A DNA stretch of 64,000 nt from Pedobacter mendelii (lineage in GTDB: Bacteria; Bacteroidota; Bacteroidia; Sphingobacteriales; Sphingobacteriaceae). Below, one piece after another: positions 16,465 to 25,401 of the stretch. Numbering within the stretch: the first letter of the stretch is position 1; every line of letters starts with the position of its first letter. The DNA lies in NCBI RefSeq assembly GCF_014635725.1, contig NZ_BMDJ01000002.1, positions 1 to 64,000 on the forward strand, given 5' to 3'. The position numbers and the translations under genes are program-made. The notes below the pieces were generated by a model. The model saw nothing but the letters and a program-made list of their open reading frames with translations, did not search any database and was not told the DNA's origin.

Positions 16465-18821
16465 GAACTGTCGTGATATTGGGATTATTAATTGGATGCT
16501 CCCTGGGATTAAGGGCGCAGGGAACTTATGTTCTGAAAGGAAGATTGCTCGACTCTACTAACCGTTCGCCGTTAACGTATAGCAATGTAAACATTGTGCT
16601 AAAGGACAGTACCCTTCAAAACCTCCAGACAGACAGCACTGGTAACTTTTCATTTAATGGCTTATCCAATTCTGTACTAGAACTTCGGCTACTTCCTTTT
16701 GGTTACCTGTCAAAAAGAGTTCCGCTCCGTTGGCTAGGAGGCAAAATACTTGATTTAGGAACGCTATTATTTGTCCCGGATGTTAGGCAACTGAAAGATG
16801 TTAAGATAATAGCAAGTAAGCCACTTGTTCACCAGGAGATAGACAGGCTTAGTTATGATGTACAGGCTGATCCGGAAAGCAAGGTATTATCTGTCATGGA
16901 CATAATTGTCAAAGTGCCGATGTTGTCGGTTGACGGAGATGAAAATATTAAACTTAAAGGTAGTGGAAATTATAAAATCTTTATTAACGGCAGGCCATCA
17001 TCTATACTGGCGCGTAACCCTAAAGAGGCGTTAAAAGCAATGCCGGCCGTATCTGTTTTACGTATTGAAGTAATTACTACCCCGCCATCTAAATATGATG
17101 CCGAAGGATTATCCGGAATTATTAATATCGTCTTAAATAAGCGGCTAGTTGATGGTTATAACGCTTCGCTCGGGGCAAATTATAACAACACACTGGGACT
17201 TGGTGAGAATGCTTCGCTAACCGGCAAGAAAGGCAAGATCGGGATTACAGGAACGGCTTATGTATATCAGGATTTCAAACAAACCTTGGAAACGGAGAAT
17301 ACGCGCAACACGCTCTCCCCCTATTTGTCTATACTTTCCCAAAATGGGAATTATTCCTATGTGGGTAATTATCATACCGAAAGCGTCGAATTAAGTTTTG
17401 AAGCGGACACTTTAAATTTGATTACAGGTTCTGTCAATTTTTTTAAAAGTAGATATGACAATCAAGATAATCTTTCTTCAACGCTATGGAATTCTGGGAA
17501 CCAGATAGTGCAGGCTTATCAGTCTGTTAATATTAATCCGCAAACGGAAAGCGGGCTTGACCTGAATTTCAATTACCAATTAGGATTTGCTCACCGGAAA
17601 GACCGCCTGCTTACTTTTTCTTACCAATATCAACATGCTCCCAGTAACCAAAACAATACCGTACTGCTCAGCCAGCAATTCAATTATCCGTTAAGCAGTT
17701 ACCTGCAGGCCAATAAGAATGCTACACGTGAGCAAACCATTCAAGTTGATTATATCCAACCGGCCAAAACTTTTACTTTTGATGGGGGTGTAAAAGCCAT
17801 TCTTCGGCGCAGTTTTAGCGATTACACCAGTGACTTATACCCCAGTGATCAATTTAATTACCATCAAAATATTTATAGTCTCTATCATTCCTGGTATGTG
17901 AAGCTTAAATTCGCGGAATTTAAGGCGGGTTTACGGTTAGAGCATACAGATATAAATGCAAACTTTACCACCCAGGCAAACAGCCTGAGCACCGGTTACA
18001 CGAACCTGATCCCGGTCATATCAGTACAACATAAATTTTCGGCAAGCTCCCTTAATCTTAGCTTTACGCAAAGAATATCCCGCCCAGGAATATTACAGCT
18101 TAACCCGTATATAGATAGATCTAACCCTTTATTTATCAGTACCGGCAATCCGGGTTTAAAAGCAGTATTAAACAACAATTTTGAAATCGCTTACAATGCT
18201 TATGGAAAAGGTAATTATAATATTGCACTTAGCTATTCATTTGCAGACAACGATATTCAGCAGGTAACTAGCATTATAGACACTCTTTCTTTTACAACCT
18301 ATCAGAATATTGGTCACAATAAAACAATTGGGTTAAACGCCAGTGTTAGTTATCCAATTACTTCAACTTTTTCAGCAAGTTTGAACAGTGCGGTTTCTTA
18401 TTTATGGATAGACGGAATTTTTAGCGGAAAACCCTATGCCAACAAAGGTTTACAAGGATACGCCTATGCGAGTTTCAATTACAAAGTTGCTAAAACTTGG
18501 CGGGCATCTGCATCGGTTACCGTTTATAGTGCAAATATTACCTTGCAAGGATCTACTAATCCTTATATTTTTAATTCTTACAGGATCACAAAATCATTGC
18601 TGGACGATAAATTTAGTCTTTCGGCTGGTATCAGCAACCCCTTCGGGAAATATAGGTACACACGCGTACATACCCAGACAGCAGACTTTGACCAAATGGT
18701 GGTAAGTCAGCGGTTCTATCGTACATTCGGGCTAAGTGCATCCTATAAATTTGGCAGCTTAAAATCAGATTTAAAAAAGAATCAACGAAGCATTAGCAAT
18801 GATGATGTTTTGAAGAAATAG
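16461..18821 (+). CDS. Outer-membrane beta-barrel protein with carboxypeptidase-like N-domain
   Basis: The 786-residue protein has a signal peptide (to about residue 20, LGLRAQG) and a carboxypeptidase-regulatory-like domain (about 22-105, GRLLDSTNRSPLTYSNV). A plug-like region follows with IFINGRPSSIL and SGIINIVLNK, then a C-terminal barrel of the 'outer membrane protein beta-barrel' family common in Bacteroidota. Such proteins are TonB-dependent-receptor relatives of uncertain substrate. Being the last gene of the Fur-box operon, it may be a second uptake or secretion pore for the same ligand as the receptor upstream. Confidence 0.75.
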   Translation: MRTVVILGLLIGCSLGLRAQGTYVLKGRLLDSTNRSPLTYSNVNIVLKDSTLQNLQTDSTGNFSFNGLSNSVLELRLLPFGYLSKRVPLRWLGGKILDLGTLLFVPDVRQLKDVKIIASKPLVHQEIDRLSYDVQADPESKVLSVMDIIVKVPMLSVDGDENIKLKGSGNYKIFINGRPSSILARNPKEALKAMPAVSVLRIEVITTPPSKYDAEGLSGIINIVLNKRLVDGYNASLGANYNNTLGLGENASLTGKKGKIGITGTAYVYQDFKQTLETENTRNTLSPYLSILSQNGNYSYVGNYHTESVELSFEADTLNLITGSVNFFKSRYDNQDNLSSTLWNSGNQIVQAYQSVNINPQTESGLDLNFNYQLGFAHRKDRLLTFSYQYQHAPSNQNNTVLLSQQFNYPLSSYLQANKNATREQTIQVDYIQPAKTFTFDGGVKAILRRSFSDYTSDLYPSDQFNYHQNIYSLYHSWYVKLKFAEFKAGLRLEHTDINANFTTQANSLSTGYTNLIPVISVQHKFSASSLNLSFTQRISRPGILQLNPYIDRSNPLFISTGNPGLKAVLNNNFEIAYNAYGKGNYNIALSYSFADNDIQQVTSIIDTLSFTTYQNIGHNKTIGLNASVSYPITSTFSASLNSAVSYLWIDGIFSGKPYANKGLQGYAYASFNYKVAKTWRASASVTVYSANITLQGSTNPYIFNSYRITKSLLDDKFSLSAGISNPFGKYRYTRVHTQTADFDQMVVSQRFYRTFGLSASYKFGSLKSDLKKNQRSISNDDVLKK

Positions 18822-18894
18822 TAGCGTTAACGTGATAAATGTCTTGTTCTTAAATGCGGAACTGATTTCTTTTATCGTTATAATCATCCACATA

Positions 18895-19590
18895 TTAAAT
18901 CGTTTCTAAGTACAGTTTCTGTAAATCGTTGGCATTTATATCAGCTGCTGACAGTTCGTGAACCAATGTTCCCTGACGCATAATTCCAATTGTAGTCCCC
19001 ACATTTACTGCATTAAATATGTCATGGGTAGCCATCAAAACAATCTTTCCCTGTTTGCCTAGGCTTTTAACCAGCTCGGTAAATTCGTTAGTTGCTTTAG
19101 GGTCTAATCCAGAAGTAGGTTCGTCCATCAATAAAACATCAGCATTTTTTGCAAGAGCAATAGCGATCCCCACTTTTTGCCGCATCCCTTTAGAATAGTT
19201 GCCGAGAGGTCTATAAAACGCTTCTGGCTGTAGCCCGACCTGTAATAGAAAATCTTCTAATTCTTGTGATGTATATGTAAAACCAGCGATTTTGCTAAAA
19301 AAATCAAGGTTTTCCATGCTGTTTAAATTTCCGTATAGCATAACCACTTCGGGTATGTAAGCGAGAAATTTTTTGACGGAAGGATCATTGGGCTTAACAA
19401 CCAAACCGTTAATTCTTGCTTCTCCAGAAGTTGCCTCAGTAAAGCCTAAGAATAGATTGATGACGGTAGTTTTACCTGCTCCATTTTGTCCCAGCAGACA
19501 ATAAATTTCACCTGCTTCAATAGTTAAGTTCAGTTTATTAAGTGCGGTATGATCTTTATATTTTTTGGTAAGTCCTATAGCTTGTAGCAT
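18895..19590 (-). CDS. ABC transporter ATP-binding protein
   Basis: The 231-residue ATPase has Walker A GQNGAGKTTV, signature YSKGMRQKVGIA, Walker B VLLMDEPTSGLD and switch ATHD. This is the pattern of ATPases that work with ABC-2 permeases. It is the last of three minus-strand genes led by Fur-type box C (73-residue protein 11 bases upstream). No permease is in its own operon, whereas the two DUF3526-like permeases at 10795-13628 lack an ATPase, so I infer that they form one transporter split over two operons. Confidence 0.85.
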   Translation of the reverse strand: MLQAIGLTKKYKDHTALNKLNLTIEAGEIYCLLGQNGAGKTTVINLFLGFTEATSGEARINGLVVKPNDPSVKKFLAYIPEVVMLYGNLNSMENLDFFSKIAGFTYTSQELEDFLLQVGLQPEAFYRPLGNYSKGMRQKVGIAIALAKNADVLLMDEPTSGLDPKATNEFTELVKSLGKQGKIVLMATHDIFNAVNVGTTIGIMRQGTLVHELSAADINANDLQKLYLETI

Positions 19591-19601
19591 ATATATATGA
19601 T

Positions 19602-19823
19602 TTATAGGTTGATAAGGCTGTGTGCTTTTCTAAACCAAGCCAAAGTAGCCTGCCTATGGTTTTCGCCATAATGTTTAATAAACACTTCAGTGTTAGTATC
19701 ACAGATATTTGATAATGACTGAATACTTTGCTCCAAAAAATCTGGACTTAGAGTTATGCCACATTTTTTGGTAATGCAAAACATCCATTCTTCGAAATCC
19801 GTGGGAATTTCAATAGTATGCAT
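19602..19823 (-). CDS. Small unknown protein upstream of the ABC ATPase
   Basis: This 73-residue soluble protein (start MHTIEIPTDFEEW) has three Cys (positions 16, 21 and about 41) and no signal peptide. I do not recognise a family. It ends 11 bases before the ABC ATPase and starts 53 bases after the His/Cys-rich protein gene, so the three are probably co-transcribed. The Cys and His content is compatible with metal binding, but this is only suggestive. Confidence 0.55.
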   Translation of the reverse strand: MHTIEIPTDFEEWMFCITKKCGITLSPDFLEQSIQSLSNICDTNTEVFIKHYGENHRQATLAWFRKAHSLINL

Positions 19824-19876
19824 GAAAGAAATAATGAAAAATAGAGGAGGCCCGTTGATAGCAACAGGAATTATTA

Positions 19877-20239
19877 CTACAATATGAAGTCTATAGGGGG
19901 ACTTTTTCCGTAGAACAGCAGCTTATCTTTAGATAAGTAGACTTGAATATTTGTAAAATATTCAATTGTTTTTATAAATGTCTTTAAGTTGATAACAAAA
20001 TCAGATACTTTATAAAATTGTTTAGTTCCGCTATTATGTATGTAATTGCAAATGACACATTGCTTATTAGCAACCTTAATATTTAATTTATGGTCTAAGA
20101 ATTTCGAGTGCTTTTCTAGCTTTTGGTCATTTACATGATGGTGGAAAGCTTCTGTCAGAGGTATAATCGAGAAAATCAACAGCAAAAGCCAGGCAAAAGC
20201 CTTGGATTTTTTGCTAATATGTTGATTTCTTGTTTTCAT
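19877..20239 (-). CDS. Exported His/Cys-rich small protein
   Basis: The 120-residue protein has a basic start, one hydrophobic segment (about 13-31) acting as signal or anchor, then HHH (33-35) and a CVIC pair (Cys61, Cys64) before a C-terminal domain. Small proteins with His clusters and a CxxC are often found next to Bacteroidota metal receptor genes and are thought to bind metal in the periplasm. Fur-type box C begins one base upstream of the start codon, covering the ribosome-binding region. It heads an operon with the 73-residue protein and the ABC ATPase. Confidence 0.65.
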   Translation of the reverse strand: MKTRNQHISKKSKAFAWLLLLIFSIIPLTEAFHHHVNDQKLEKHSKFLDHKLNIKVANKQCVICNYIHNSGTKQFYKVSDFVINLKTFIKTIEYFTNIQVYLSKDKLLFYGKSPPIDFIL

Positions 20240-20254
20240 TGCATCAAAGTTGCA
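20240..20254. promoter_or_regulatory. Fur/Zur-type box C
   Basis: TGCATCAAAGTTGCA matches TGCAA-N5-TTGCA except for one base in the left half. It abuts the start codon of the minus-strand His/Cys-rich protein gene, so a bound repressor would block the start region. Confidence 0.65.
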
Positions 20255-20339
20255 ATAATATTTTAATATTTAATAATGTTTATTTAGAATCAATGATTAT
20301 AATATATAAGTGTTACATTATAATTTAGTATTATATCTA

Positions 20340-21533
20340 CTAATTATTGATAACCTCCCCATTAAACCTGTGCCCTTTCTTAAAAAGCAAGATCTCTTCA
20401 TTGCTTAATAAACAATCTTCTAATTGCTTATATATCTCATCCCTATCCAAATTCTGGCCTATAAATACTAACTCATTCAGTCTGTCTCCAAAATCCTTCG
20501 TCCATTTATTTTCTATAAAATCCTTGTTATCTATAAATTCAGAATATTCCAGCCTTTCACTATATGACATACTTGCCCACCATACGCCTGCATTCTCCAA
20601 TCTGGATGATCCACCAGCCTGTGAAAAATTCATAGCATCATTCGGTTTGGACGCTAACCAAAATAATCCTTTAGAACGGATAATATTGTGAGGAAAATCA
20701 TCATTTAAAAATTTCATGAACCTGTCGGGATGAAACGGCTTAGGATTTCTAAAAATCATTGAGGCAATACCATATTCTTCTGTTTCCGGTGTATGTTCCT
20801 CATTCAATTCTTTAACCCATCCGGCTGAATTTGAAGCGTATTCAAAATCAAATAAGCCTGTATCCAATACTTCTTTAATGTTTATTTTTGAAAAATTACT
20901 TTTTAAAATTTTAGCCTCTGGATTTAATTTTTTAATTAAAGCATTTAACAGTTCAACATCTTCCAGTTTAACTAAATCTATTTTATTAAGAATAATCACA
21001 TTGGCGAATTCTATTTGATCTGTTAGGAGGTTGACAATGGTTCGCTTATCTTCATTGGTTTCTACAAGATTACGGTCAAGAAGCAATTCATTAGTACCAA
21101 AGTCTTTATAGAAATTGAAACAATCAACAATGGTGACCATCGTATCAACATAAGCGAATTTAGAGAGATCAATTCCTTGCTCATCATCAACAAATGTAAA
21201 TGTTTGCGCAACTGGAATAGGTTCAGAAATCCCCGTACTTTCTATCAACAAATAATCGAACCTTCCTTCTTTCGCTAATTTTTCCACTTCGATCATTAAG
21301 TCTTCCCTAAGTGTACAACAGATACACCCATTACTCATTTCTACTAACTTTTCTTCTGTTCTGGAAAGCGTCCCCTCATTTTTGACTAATTGTGCATCAA
21401 TATTCACTTCGCTCATGTCGTTTACAATCACAGCTACCCTTAAATTTTGTTTATTATGTAGAATATGGTTTAACAAAGTAGTTTTACCACTACCTAAAAA
21501 TCCGCTTAGTACCGTTACAGGTAATTTTTTCAT
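20340..21533 (-). CDS. COG0523 (CobW-like) GTPase, probable zinc metallochaperone
   Basis: The 397-residue G3E GTPase has Walker A GFLGSGKTTLL (11-21), the family's metal-binding GCICC (69-73), a NKID guanine-specificity motif and a C-terminal CobW_C domain. COG0523 proteins deliver metals, and those under Zur control deliver zinc to essential enzymes during starvation. The longest frame would start at a TTG inside Fur-type box D. I use ATG 21533 instead, which gives the normal MKKLPVTVLSGF start. It is transcribed away from the GNAT gene, each with its own box. This gene is the main reason to read the regulon as zinc-responsive. Confidence 0.9.
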   Translation of the reverse strand: MKKLPVTVLSGFLGSGKTTLLNHILHNKQNLRVAVIVNDMSEVNIDAQLVKNEGTLSRTEEKLVEMSNGCICCTLREDLMIEVEKLAKEGRFDYLLIESTGISEPIPVAQTFTFVDDEQGIDLSKFAYVDTMVTIVDCFNFYKDFGTNELLLDRNLVETNEDKRTIVNLLTDQIEFANVIILNKIDLVKLEDVELLNALIKKLNPEAKILKSNFSKINIKEVLDTGLFDFEYASNSAGWVKELNEEHTPETEEYGIASMIFRNPKPFHPDRFMKFLNDDFPHNIIRSKGLFWLASKPNDAMNFSQAGGSSRLENAGVWWASMSYSERLEYSEFIDNKDFIENKWTKDFGDRLNELVFIGQNLDRDEIYKQLEDCLLSNEEILLFKKGHRFNGEVINN

Positions 21534-21570
21534 GTATTTTAATTTGACAACTGCGAATATACAATGTTCA

Positions 21571-21603
21571 AACTTCAAATGCAATTAAGTTGCATTTGAA
21601 GTT
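21571..21603. promoter_or_regulatory. Fur/Zur-type box D, near-perfect long palindrome
   Basis: AACTTCAAATGCAA (21571-21584) and TTGCATTTGAAGTT (21590-21603) are exact reverse complements around a 5-base spacer, giving 14-bp arms. This is the strongest copy of the box. It lies 37 bases upstream of the COG0523 start codon, with a -7-like TATATTCG between box and gene on the minus strand, so the box would cover the -33 region. Confidence 0.8.
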
Positions 21604-21664
21604 AGCATTGAACAATTTAATCATGAAATTACGTGCAATATAAATTTCATAAAATCGTATATGT

Positions 21665-21705
21665 TGCAACTTAATTGCAAAAAGAGCATTTTTAAGTTAG
21701 CTTTG
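21665..21705 (+). promoter_or_regulatory. Fur/Zur-type box E with overlapping promoter
   Basis: TGCAACTTAATTGCA (21665-21679) is a full TGCAA-N5-TTGCA box. A TTG at its right half (21675-21677) is followed 20 bases later by TAGCTTTG (21698-21705), an exact TAnnTTTG -7 element. Repressor binding would occlude the -33 element of the acetyltransferase promoter, the clearest promoter/operator overlap of the set. Confidence 0.75.
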
Positions 21706-21769
21706 ATATTTGTTTTGGGTGTTAATAAGTGTTATACACTCATACGATAATTATCTACTAATAAAGATT

Positions 21770-22351
21770 ATGAAAAAGGCTTTAATAACCGATAAAAATT
21801 TAGTCACTGACATTCTTAGCAAATCTTTTGACGCAAATCAAAGTGTTAATTATATTGTAAAACAAGACCAAAAAAGAGAACAACGGTTAAAAGCGTTGAT
21901 GGACTACTCGTTTGACGTATGTTATCTTTTTGGAGATGTATATTTATCTGATAATAATCATGCATGTGCCCTTATATTATATCCTGATAAAAAGAAGACT
22001 ACATTAAAGTCAATAATATTAGATATTCAACTGATGCTTAACAGCATTGGAATTACCAACATTAACAAGGCACTTGATAGGGAATCAAAAATAAAAAAGA
22101 CCCAATCTAAAGATCAAATGTATTATTTATGGTTTATAGGTGTTGCTCCTGAATACCAAGGCTTAGGATTCGGCAGTGATCTAATGAATGAACTGATAGA
22201 AGACAGTAGAACACAGGAAAGAAATATTTATTTAGAAACTTCTACTTTAAAAAATCTACCCTGGTATAAGACATTGGGTTTTAAAATTTATAACGAATTA
22301 GAATTATCTTATCAACTCTATTTCTTAAAACTGGAACTAACAGAAAAGTAG
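21770..22351 (+). CDS. GNAT-family N-acetyltransferase
   Basis: The 193-residue protein has the GNAT acetyl-CoA signature GVAPEYQGLGFGSDLM (about 126-141) and a C-terminal NLPWYKTLGFKIYN segment typical of the fold's last strands. The substrate is unknown. I start it at ATG 21770, since the 20 extra residues of the longer frame would lie over the predicted transcription start. Box E lies about 90 bases upstream, placing it in the same metal-responsive set. It could modify the peptide, protect the cell, or be unrelated. The LuxR-like gene follows with no gap. Confidence 0.75.
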   Translation: MKKALITDKNLVTDILSKSFDANQSVNYIVKQDQKREQRLKALMDYSFDVCYLFGDVYLSDNNHACALILYPDKKKTTLKSIILDIQLMLNSIGITNINKALDRESKIKKTQSKDQMYYLWFIGVAPEYQGLGFGSDLMNELIEDSRTQERNIYLETSTLKNLPWYKTLGFKIYNELELSYQLYFLKLELTEK

Positions 22352-23287
22352 ATGATGAAAGTATTCGGGTCGGAAATGCTCGTAATTACTTTTGTTTTTG
22401 CGGTGCTTGAAGTTGTGATGTTTTTTTATCAGTTTATTTATTACTTATCCCGGCCACAGGATAAGCAACGCCTGTATTATCTTGTGTTGCTTTTACTGCT
22501 TATAATCTACAACACAATCGGTGGCCTTTTTCCTGATCCTCAAATTAACATTCCAATTGTTGTACAAAACATTCTTGCCTATGGCAGTGGCTTTATTATG
22601 GCCTCCTACTTTCCTTACTATTTTTACAAAGGCTTCGATCTTGTTCGTTTAAGATTTCATGCTTTATATGGCGTATTGCTGTTTCTGATACTTCCCTTCC
22701 TGATATTTTTTGTAGTTGTTTATTCTTTTAATGAAAATCTTGATCTTGCGATTAAATATGGCATAATCATTCCCTTTTTCTATTCACTTATTCTTCTCGG
22801 AGCCATAACAAGGGCAATATGGTTAAAATATCAGCATAACAAGAGCAGAACAAATTACATGGAGGTGATCGCTGTTTATCTGGCAGTGATTCCCTGGGTT
22901 TCAATGACCGTGATTGCTTACTTTAATCTCGGACAATTTATTGAAGTGATCTTTACAAATGGTGGTTTTCTAGTTATCACCATTATCTTTATTTCCACTT
23001 CTATAAAGCTGGCAAGGAAGGATTACGAGGAGTTACAACAATTAAAGATGGTAGGTATGCATCCTTCGCCTTATTTAGAAGAAAATTGCATTAGTTATGG
23101 TTTGACGCAACGCGAAATTCAAATTGTGCAGCTTATTCGAAAGGGATGGAAAAACAAAGCCATTGCTGAGAGCTTGCATATTTCAGAAGGAACGGTAAAA
23201 AAACATGTTGAAAACTTATTTCATAAAACTGGCGCCACAGGCCGGGTTGAGCTAATCCACAAGCTCGTATTTACAGGAAGACTGTAA
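22352..23287 (+). CDS. Membrane-bound LuxR-type transcription regulator
   Basis: The 311-residue protein has about seven hydrophobic helices (residues 10 to about 230), then a LuxR/GerE helix-turn-helix (about 250-305) with LTQREIQIVQLIRKG and ISEGTVKKHVENL. Proteins of this plan occur in Bacteroidota at the edge of conjugative-transposon modules and presumably sense a signal at the membrane. It directly abuts the GNAT gene and precedes rteC by 207 bases. It could therefore read through from the box E promoter, or belong to the ICE. Confidence 0.75.
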   Translation: MMKVFGSEMLVITFVFAVLEVVMFFYQFIYYLSRPQDKQRLYYLVLLLLLIIYNTIGGLFPDPQINIPIVVQNILAYGSGFIMASYFPYYFYKGFDLVRLRFHALYGVLLFLILPFLIFFVVVYSFNENLDLAIKYGIIIPFFYSLILLGAITRAIWLKYQHNKSRTNYMEVIAVYLAVIPWVSMTVIAYFNLGQFIEVIFTNGGFLVITIIFISTSIKLARKDYEELQQLKMVGMHPSPYLEENCISYGLTQREIQIVQLIRKGWKNKAIAESLHISEGTVKKHVENLFHKTGATGRVELIHKLVFTGRL

Positions 23288-23494
23288 AATATCGTAAAAA
23301 ACTTAAATATCCGTCTAAAGACGTAGTGTAAATATGCCTAAATCCGTATTGTACAAGGATGAATATTGCCACAAATTTGTATCCACATTTACTCATAATA
23401 AAGTAGCTATGGAAAGAAACTTACTTATCACCTGTCCGATGTGATATAGATAAGCCAGTGAACAGGCGGGGCAGGATTACTTAATAATCCTATT

Positions 23495-24367
23495 ATGATA
23501 CGAGAATTTAGTGCCGGACAGCTCGGAGTGCTGAATGAAGGAATGAAGGCAATTTCTGAAAAAAATCATTTAGCGCACTTTAAATTAACTGAAGAATTAT
23601 TGCTGATACGCAATATCCTCTCTTCCCTCACAGAGTATGTAAGGGAACATCCCTTTATGTCTGTTGATGAAGAAGTTGAGTTCCACAAACAAATTTATCC
23701 GCAGTTTCGGTGCCTCTACATTTATCATGCAGAAGTACATAACCTAACGCAGGAAGTTCCTGATGGTGATCGAAAAAGTATTAGAAAATATTACCGGACA
23801 CAGATGAATATTATCGGGCACTACATTCATCATAACCAATTTCACTATCGCTACTTCAAACTTAAAGGAACCGAACTTGATCGCCTCTACTTTACATCTA
23901 CCACAAACAAGCAAAGCGTATTAATACCTGTTCTTGCAGAACTTAGCGGAGAGCATTCGACAATAATGGGCTACCTATTTGCCCGGTTCAGAGCTTATGA
24001 ACTTTTGTACCATTACATTCTGATGAAGCTTGACGAGTTACAACCAAACCTTCCCGGCAGTCCAATCAGAAAAACATTGAAGTGGTCAGGTGAAACAGTA
24101 AACCTGATTGAATTGGCACATGGTGTACATCTTAACAAGCAGATAAATAACGGTGATATTGGCATAGTGGAATTTTTTGAAAATCTGGGAGAATTTTTTG
24201 GAGTGAATTTAGGTGTACCAAAAAAAGGATTCGATGATTTAAAGAAGCGTAAACGTTTGAGCAAAACAAACTTTATAGATCACATGCGTGATGCTATTCT
24301 ACAAAGAATGGATGATGAAGATGCTTATGACCCACATAAATCAACTCATAAAGGCAACCATTTATAG
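23495..24367 (+). CDS. rteC: RteC-like regulator of conjugative element
   Basis: The 290-residue protein resembles RteC, which in CTnDOT triggers excision gene expression. The visible family trait is FHYRYFKLKGTELDRLYF (about 117-134), and the C-terminal half (about 200-285) contains a helix-rich segment with VNLIELAHGVHLNKQINNG compatible with DNA binding. It stands at the start of the tra gene run, as in other sphingobacterial ICEs. No RteA/RteB two-component pair is beside it. Confidence 0.8.
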   Translation: MIREFSAGQLGVLNEGMKAISEKNHLAHFKLTEELLLIRNILSSLTEYVREHPFMSVDEEVEFHKQIYPQFRCLYIYHAEVHNLTQEVPDGDRKSIRKYYRTQMNIIGHYIHHNQFHYRYFKLKGTELDRLYFTSTTNKQSVLIPVLAELSGEHSTIMGYLFARFRAYELLYHYILMKLDELQPNLPGSPIRKTLKWSGETVNLIELAHGVHLNKQINNGDIGIVEFFENLGEFFGVNLGVPKKGFDDLKKRKRLSKTNFIDHMRDAILQRMDDEDAYDPHKSTHKGNHL

Positions 24368-24485
24368 TTGTAAATCAGCGTTTTGCAAATGTATTTTTCC
24401 CATATGGGATAAGAAGATTTGCAGCCTTTGAACCTTTGCTATTGAAATCATGGCACAATGTAGTGCCGTGAATAAAAGCAAGTTT

Positions 24486-25007
24486 ATGTTACAACAATTC
24501 ACATGGCCGCAATTTCTGCTTGCCGCATTTGTACTTAGCCTCGTCTGGTATGTAGGTGTTGTCCTGATTTTTTACCGGAAAGAACTAAAACAGTTTTTAA
24601 GTGGGGGAATAAAGGAAAAGCATAGTCATGAACCTTTACCGCACCGATGGGACGACGATACCGAGCCTATAGAAGATGCAAATGAAGAAACATTGATGGG
24701 CGAACCACAGCTACCACAAGGAATGACTAATGTTAGCATGGGCGGATTTGGGTTTGCAGTAAGCGAAGATGAAAAGGAAGAGCAAGTTGGGTTGGTTCCT
24801 GATGTATTGGAGGAGATTAAATCAGTTTTTAATATCATCTCAAAAGAAGATGGCAACAAGAAAGATTTCTTCAGTTTAATAAAACTCGTGAGTGACAAAT
24901 ATCCTATGATAGGGTCTAATCCTAATATTGAACGTATCAACGAGTACATTACAGACCAAGCGCCCTTTCATCTCTCGGCTCAGGAACTCGAAGATCTTTG
25001 GGATTAA
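24486..25007 (+). CDS. Conserved ICE membrane protein upstream of traE
   Basis: This is a protein of about 173 residues with a single N-terminal membrane helix (QFLLAAFVLSLVWYVGVVLIFY), an acidic linker and a helical C-terminal domain. Proteins with the start M(L/F)xxFTWxQFL are common just before traE in Bacteroidota elements, so I prefer ATG 24486 to the first ATG at 24450. Its function is not established. The order next to traE/F/G suggests a membrane part of the transfer machinery. Confidence 0.65.
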   Translation: MLQQFTWPQFLLAAFVLSLVWYVGVVLIFYRKELKQFLSGGIKEKHSHEPLPHRWDDDTEPIEDANEETLMGEPQLPQGMTNVSMGGFGFAVSEDEKEEQVGLVPDVLEEIKSVFNIISKEDGNKKDFFSLIKLVSDKYPMIGSNPNIERINEYITDQAPFHLSAQELEDLWD

Positions 25008-25054
25008 ATTTTCCTTCTCAGGTAATTATTCAATTAATCATTAAAAAGTAACAC

Positions 25055-25399
25055 ATGAACAATTCATCTAATAATCATAAAAAGCAACTTTTAGCCAAAT
25101 ACTGGCTACTTTCTATAACTCTTTGTGTTTACAATATGCTATCCAGCTTATCCTTATTTGCTCAAGACGGAAATGCTGGCATACAAGAAGCCACTAACAA
25201 GGTTAAAGGGTACTTCGATACCGGTTGTGACCTGATGTATGCCATTGGTGCAGTAGTTGGCATCATTGGGGCAATAAAAGTATTCAATAAGTGGAATGCA
25301 GGTGAGCCTGACACTAATAAAGTGGCTGCCGCATGGTTCGGCTCTTGTATATTTCTGGTGGTCGTAGCAACCGTTCTTAAATCTTTTTTCGGTATTTAA
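25055..25399 (+). CDS. traE: Conjugative transfer protein TraE (DUF4134)
   Basis: The 114-residue small membrane protein has a signal-like N-terminus ending near SLFAQDG and two further hydrophobic helices (about 60-80 and 90-112) separated by NKWNAGEPDTNKVAAAWFG, the DUF4134 signature. In CTnDOT-like systems it is the VirB2-like candidate, although that role is not proven. It is followed after 2 bases by traF. Confidence 0.85.
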   Translation: MNNSSNNHKKQLLAKYWLLSITLCVYNMLSSLSLFAQDGNAGIQEATNKVKGYFDTGCDLMYAIGAVVGIIGAIKVFNKWNAGEPDTNKVAAAWFGSCIFLVVVATVLKSFFGI

Positions 25400-25401
25400 T
25401 C

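Noticed and set aside
20340..21584. Longer COG0523 protein starting at TTG 21584
   Set aside because: The start falls inside Fur-type box D, and the family begins with MKKLPVTVLSGF at ATG 21533.
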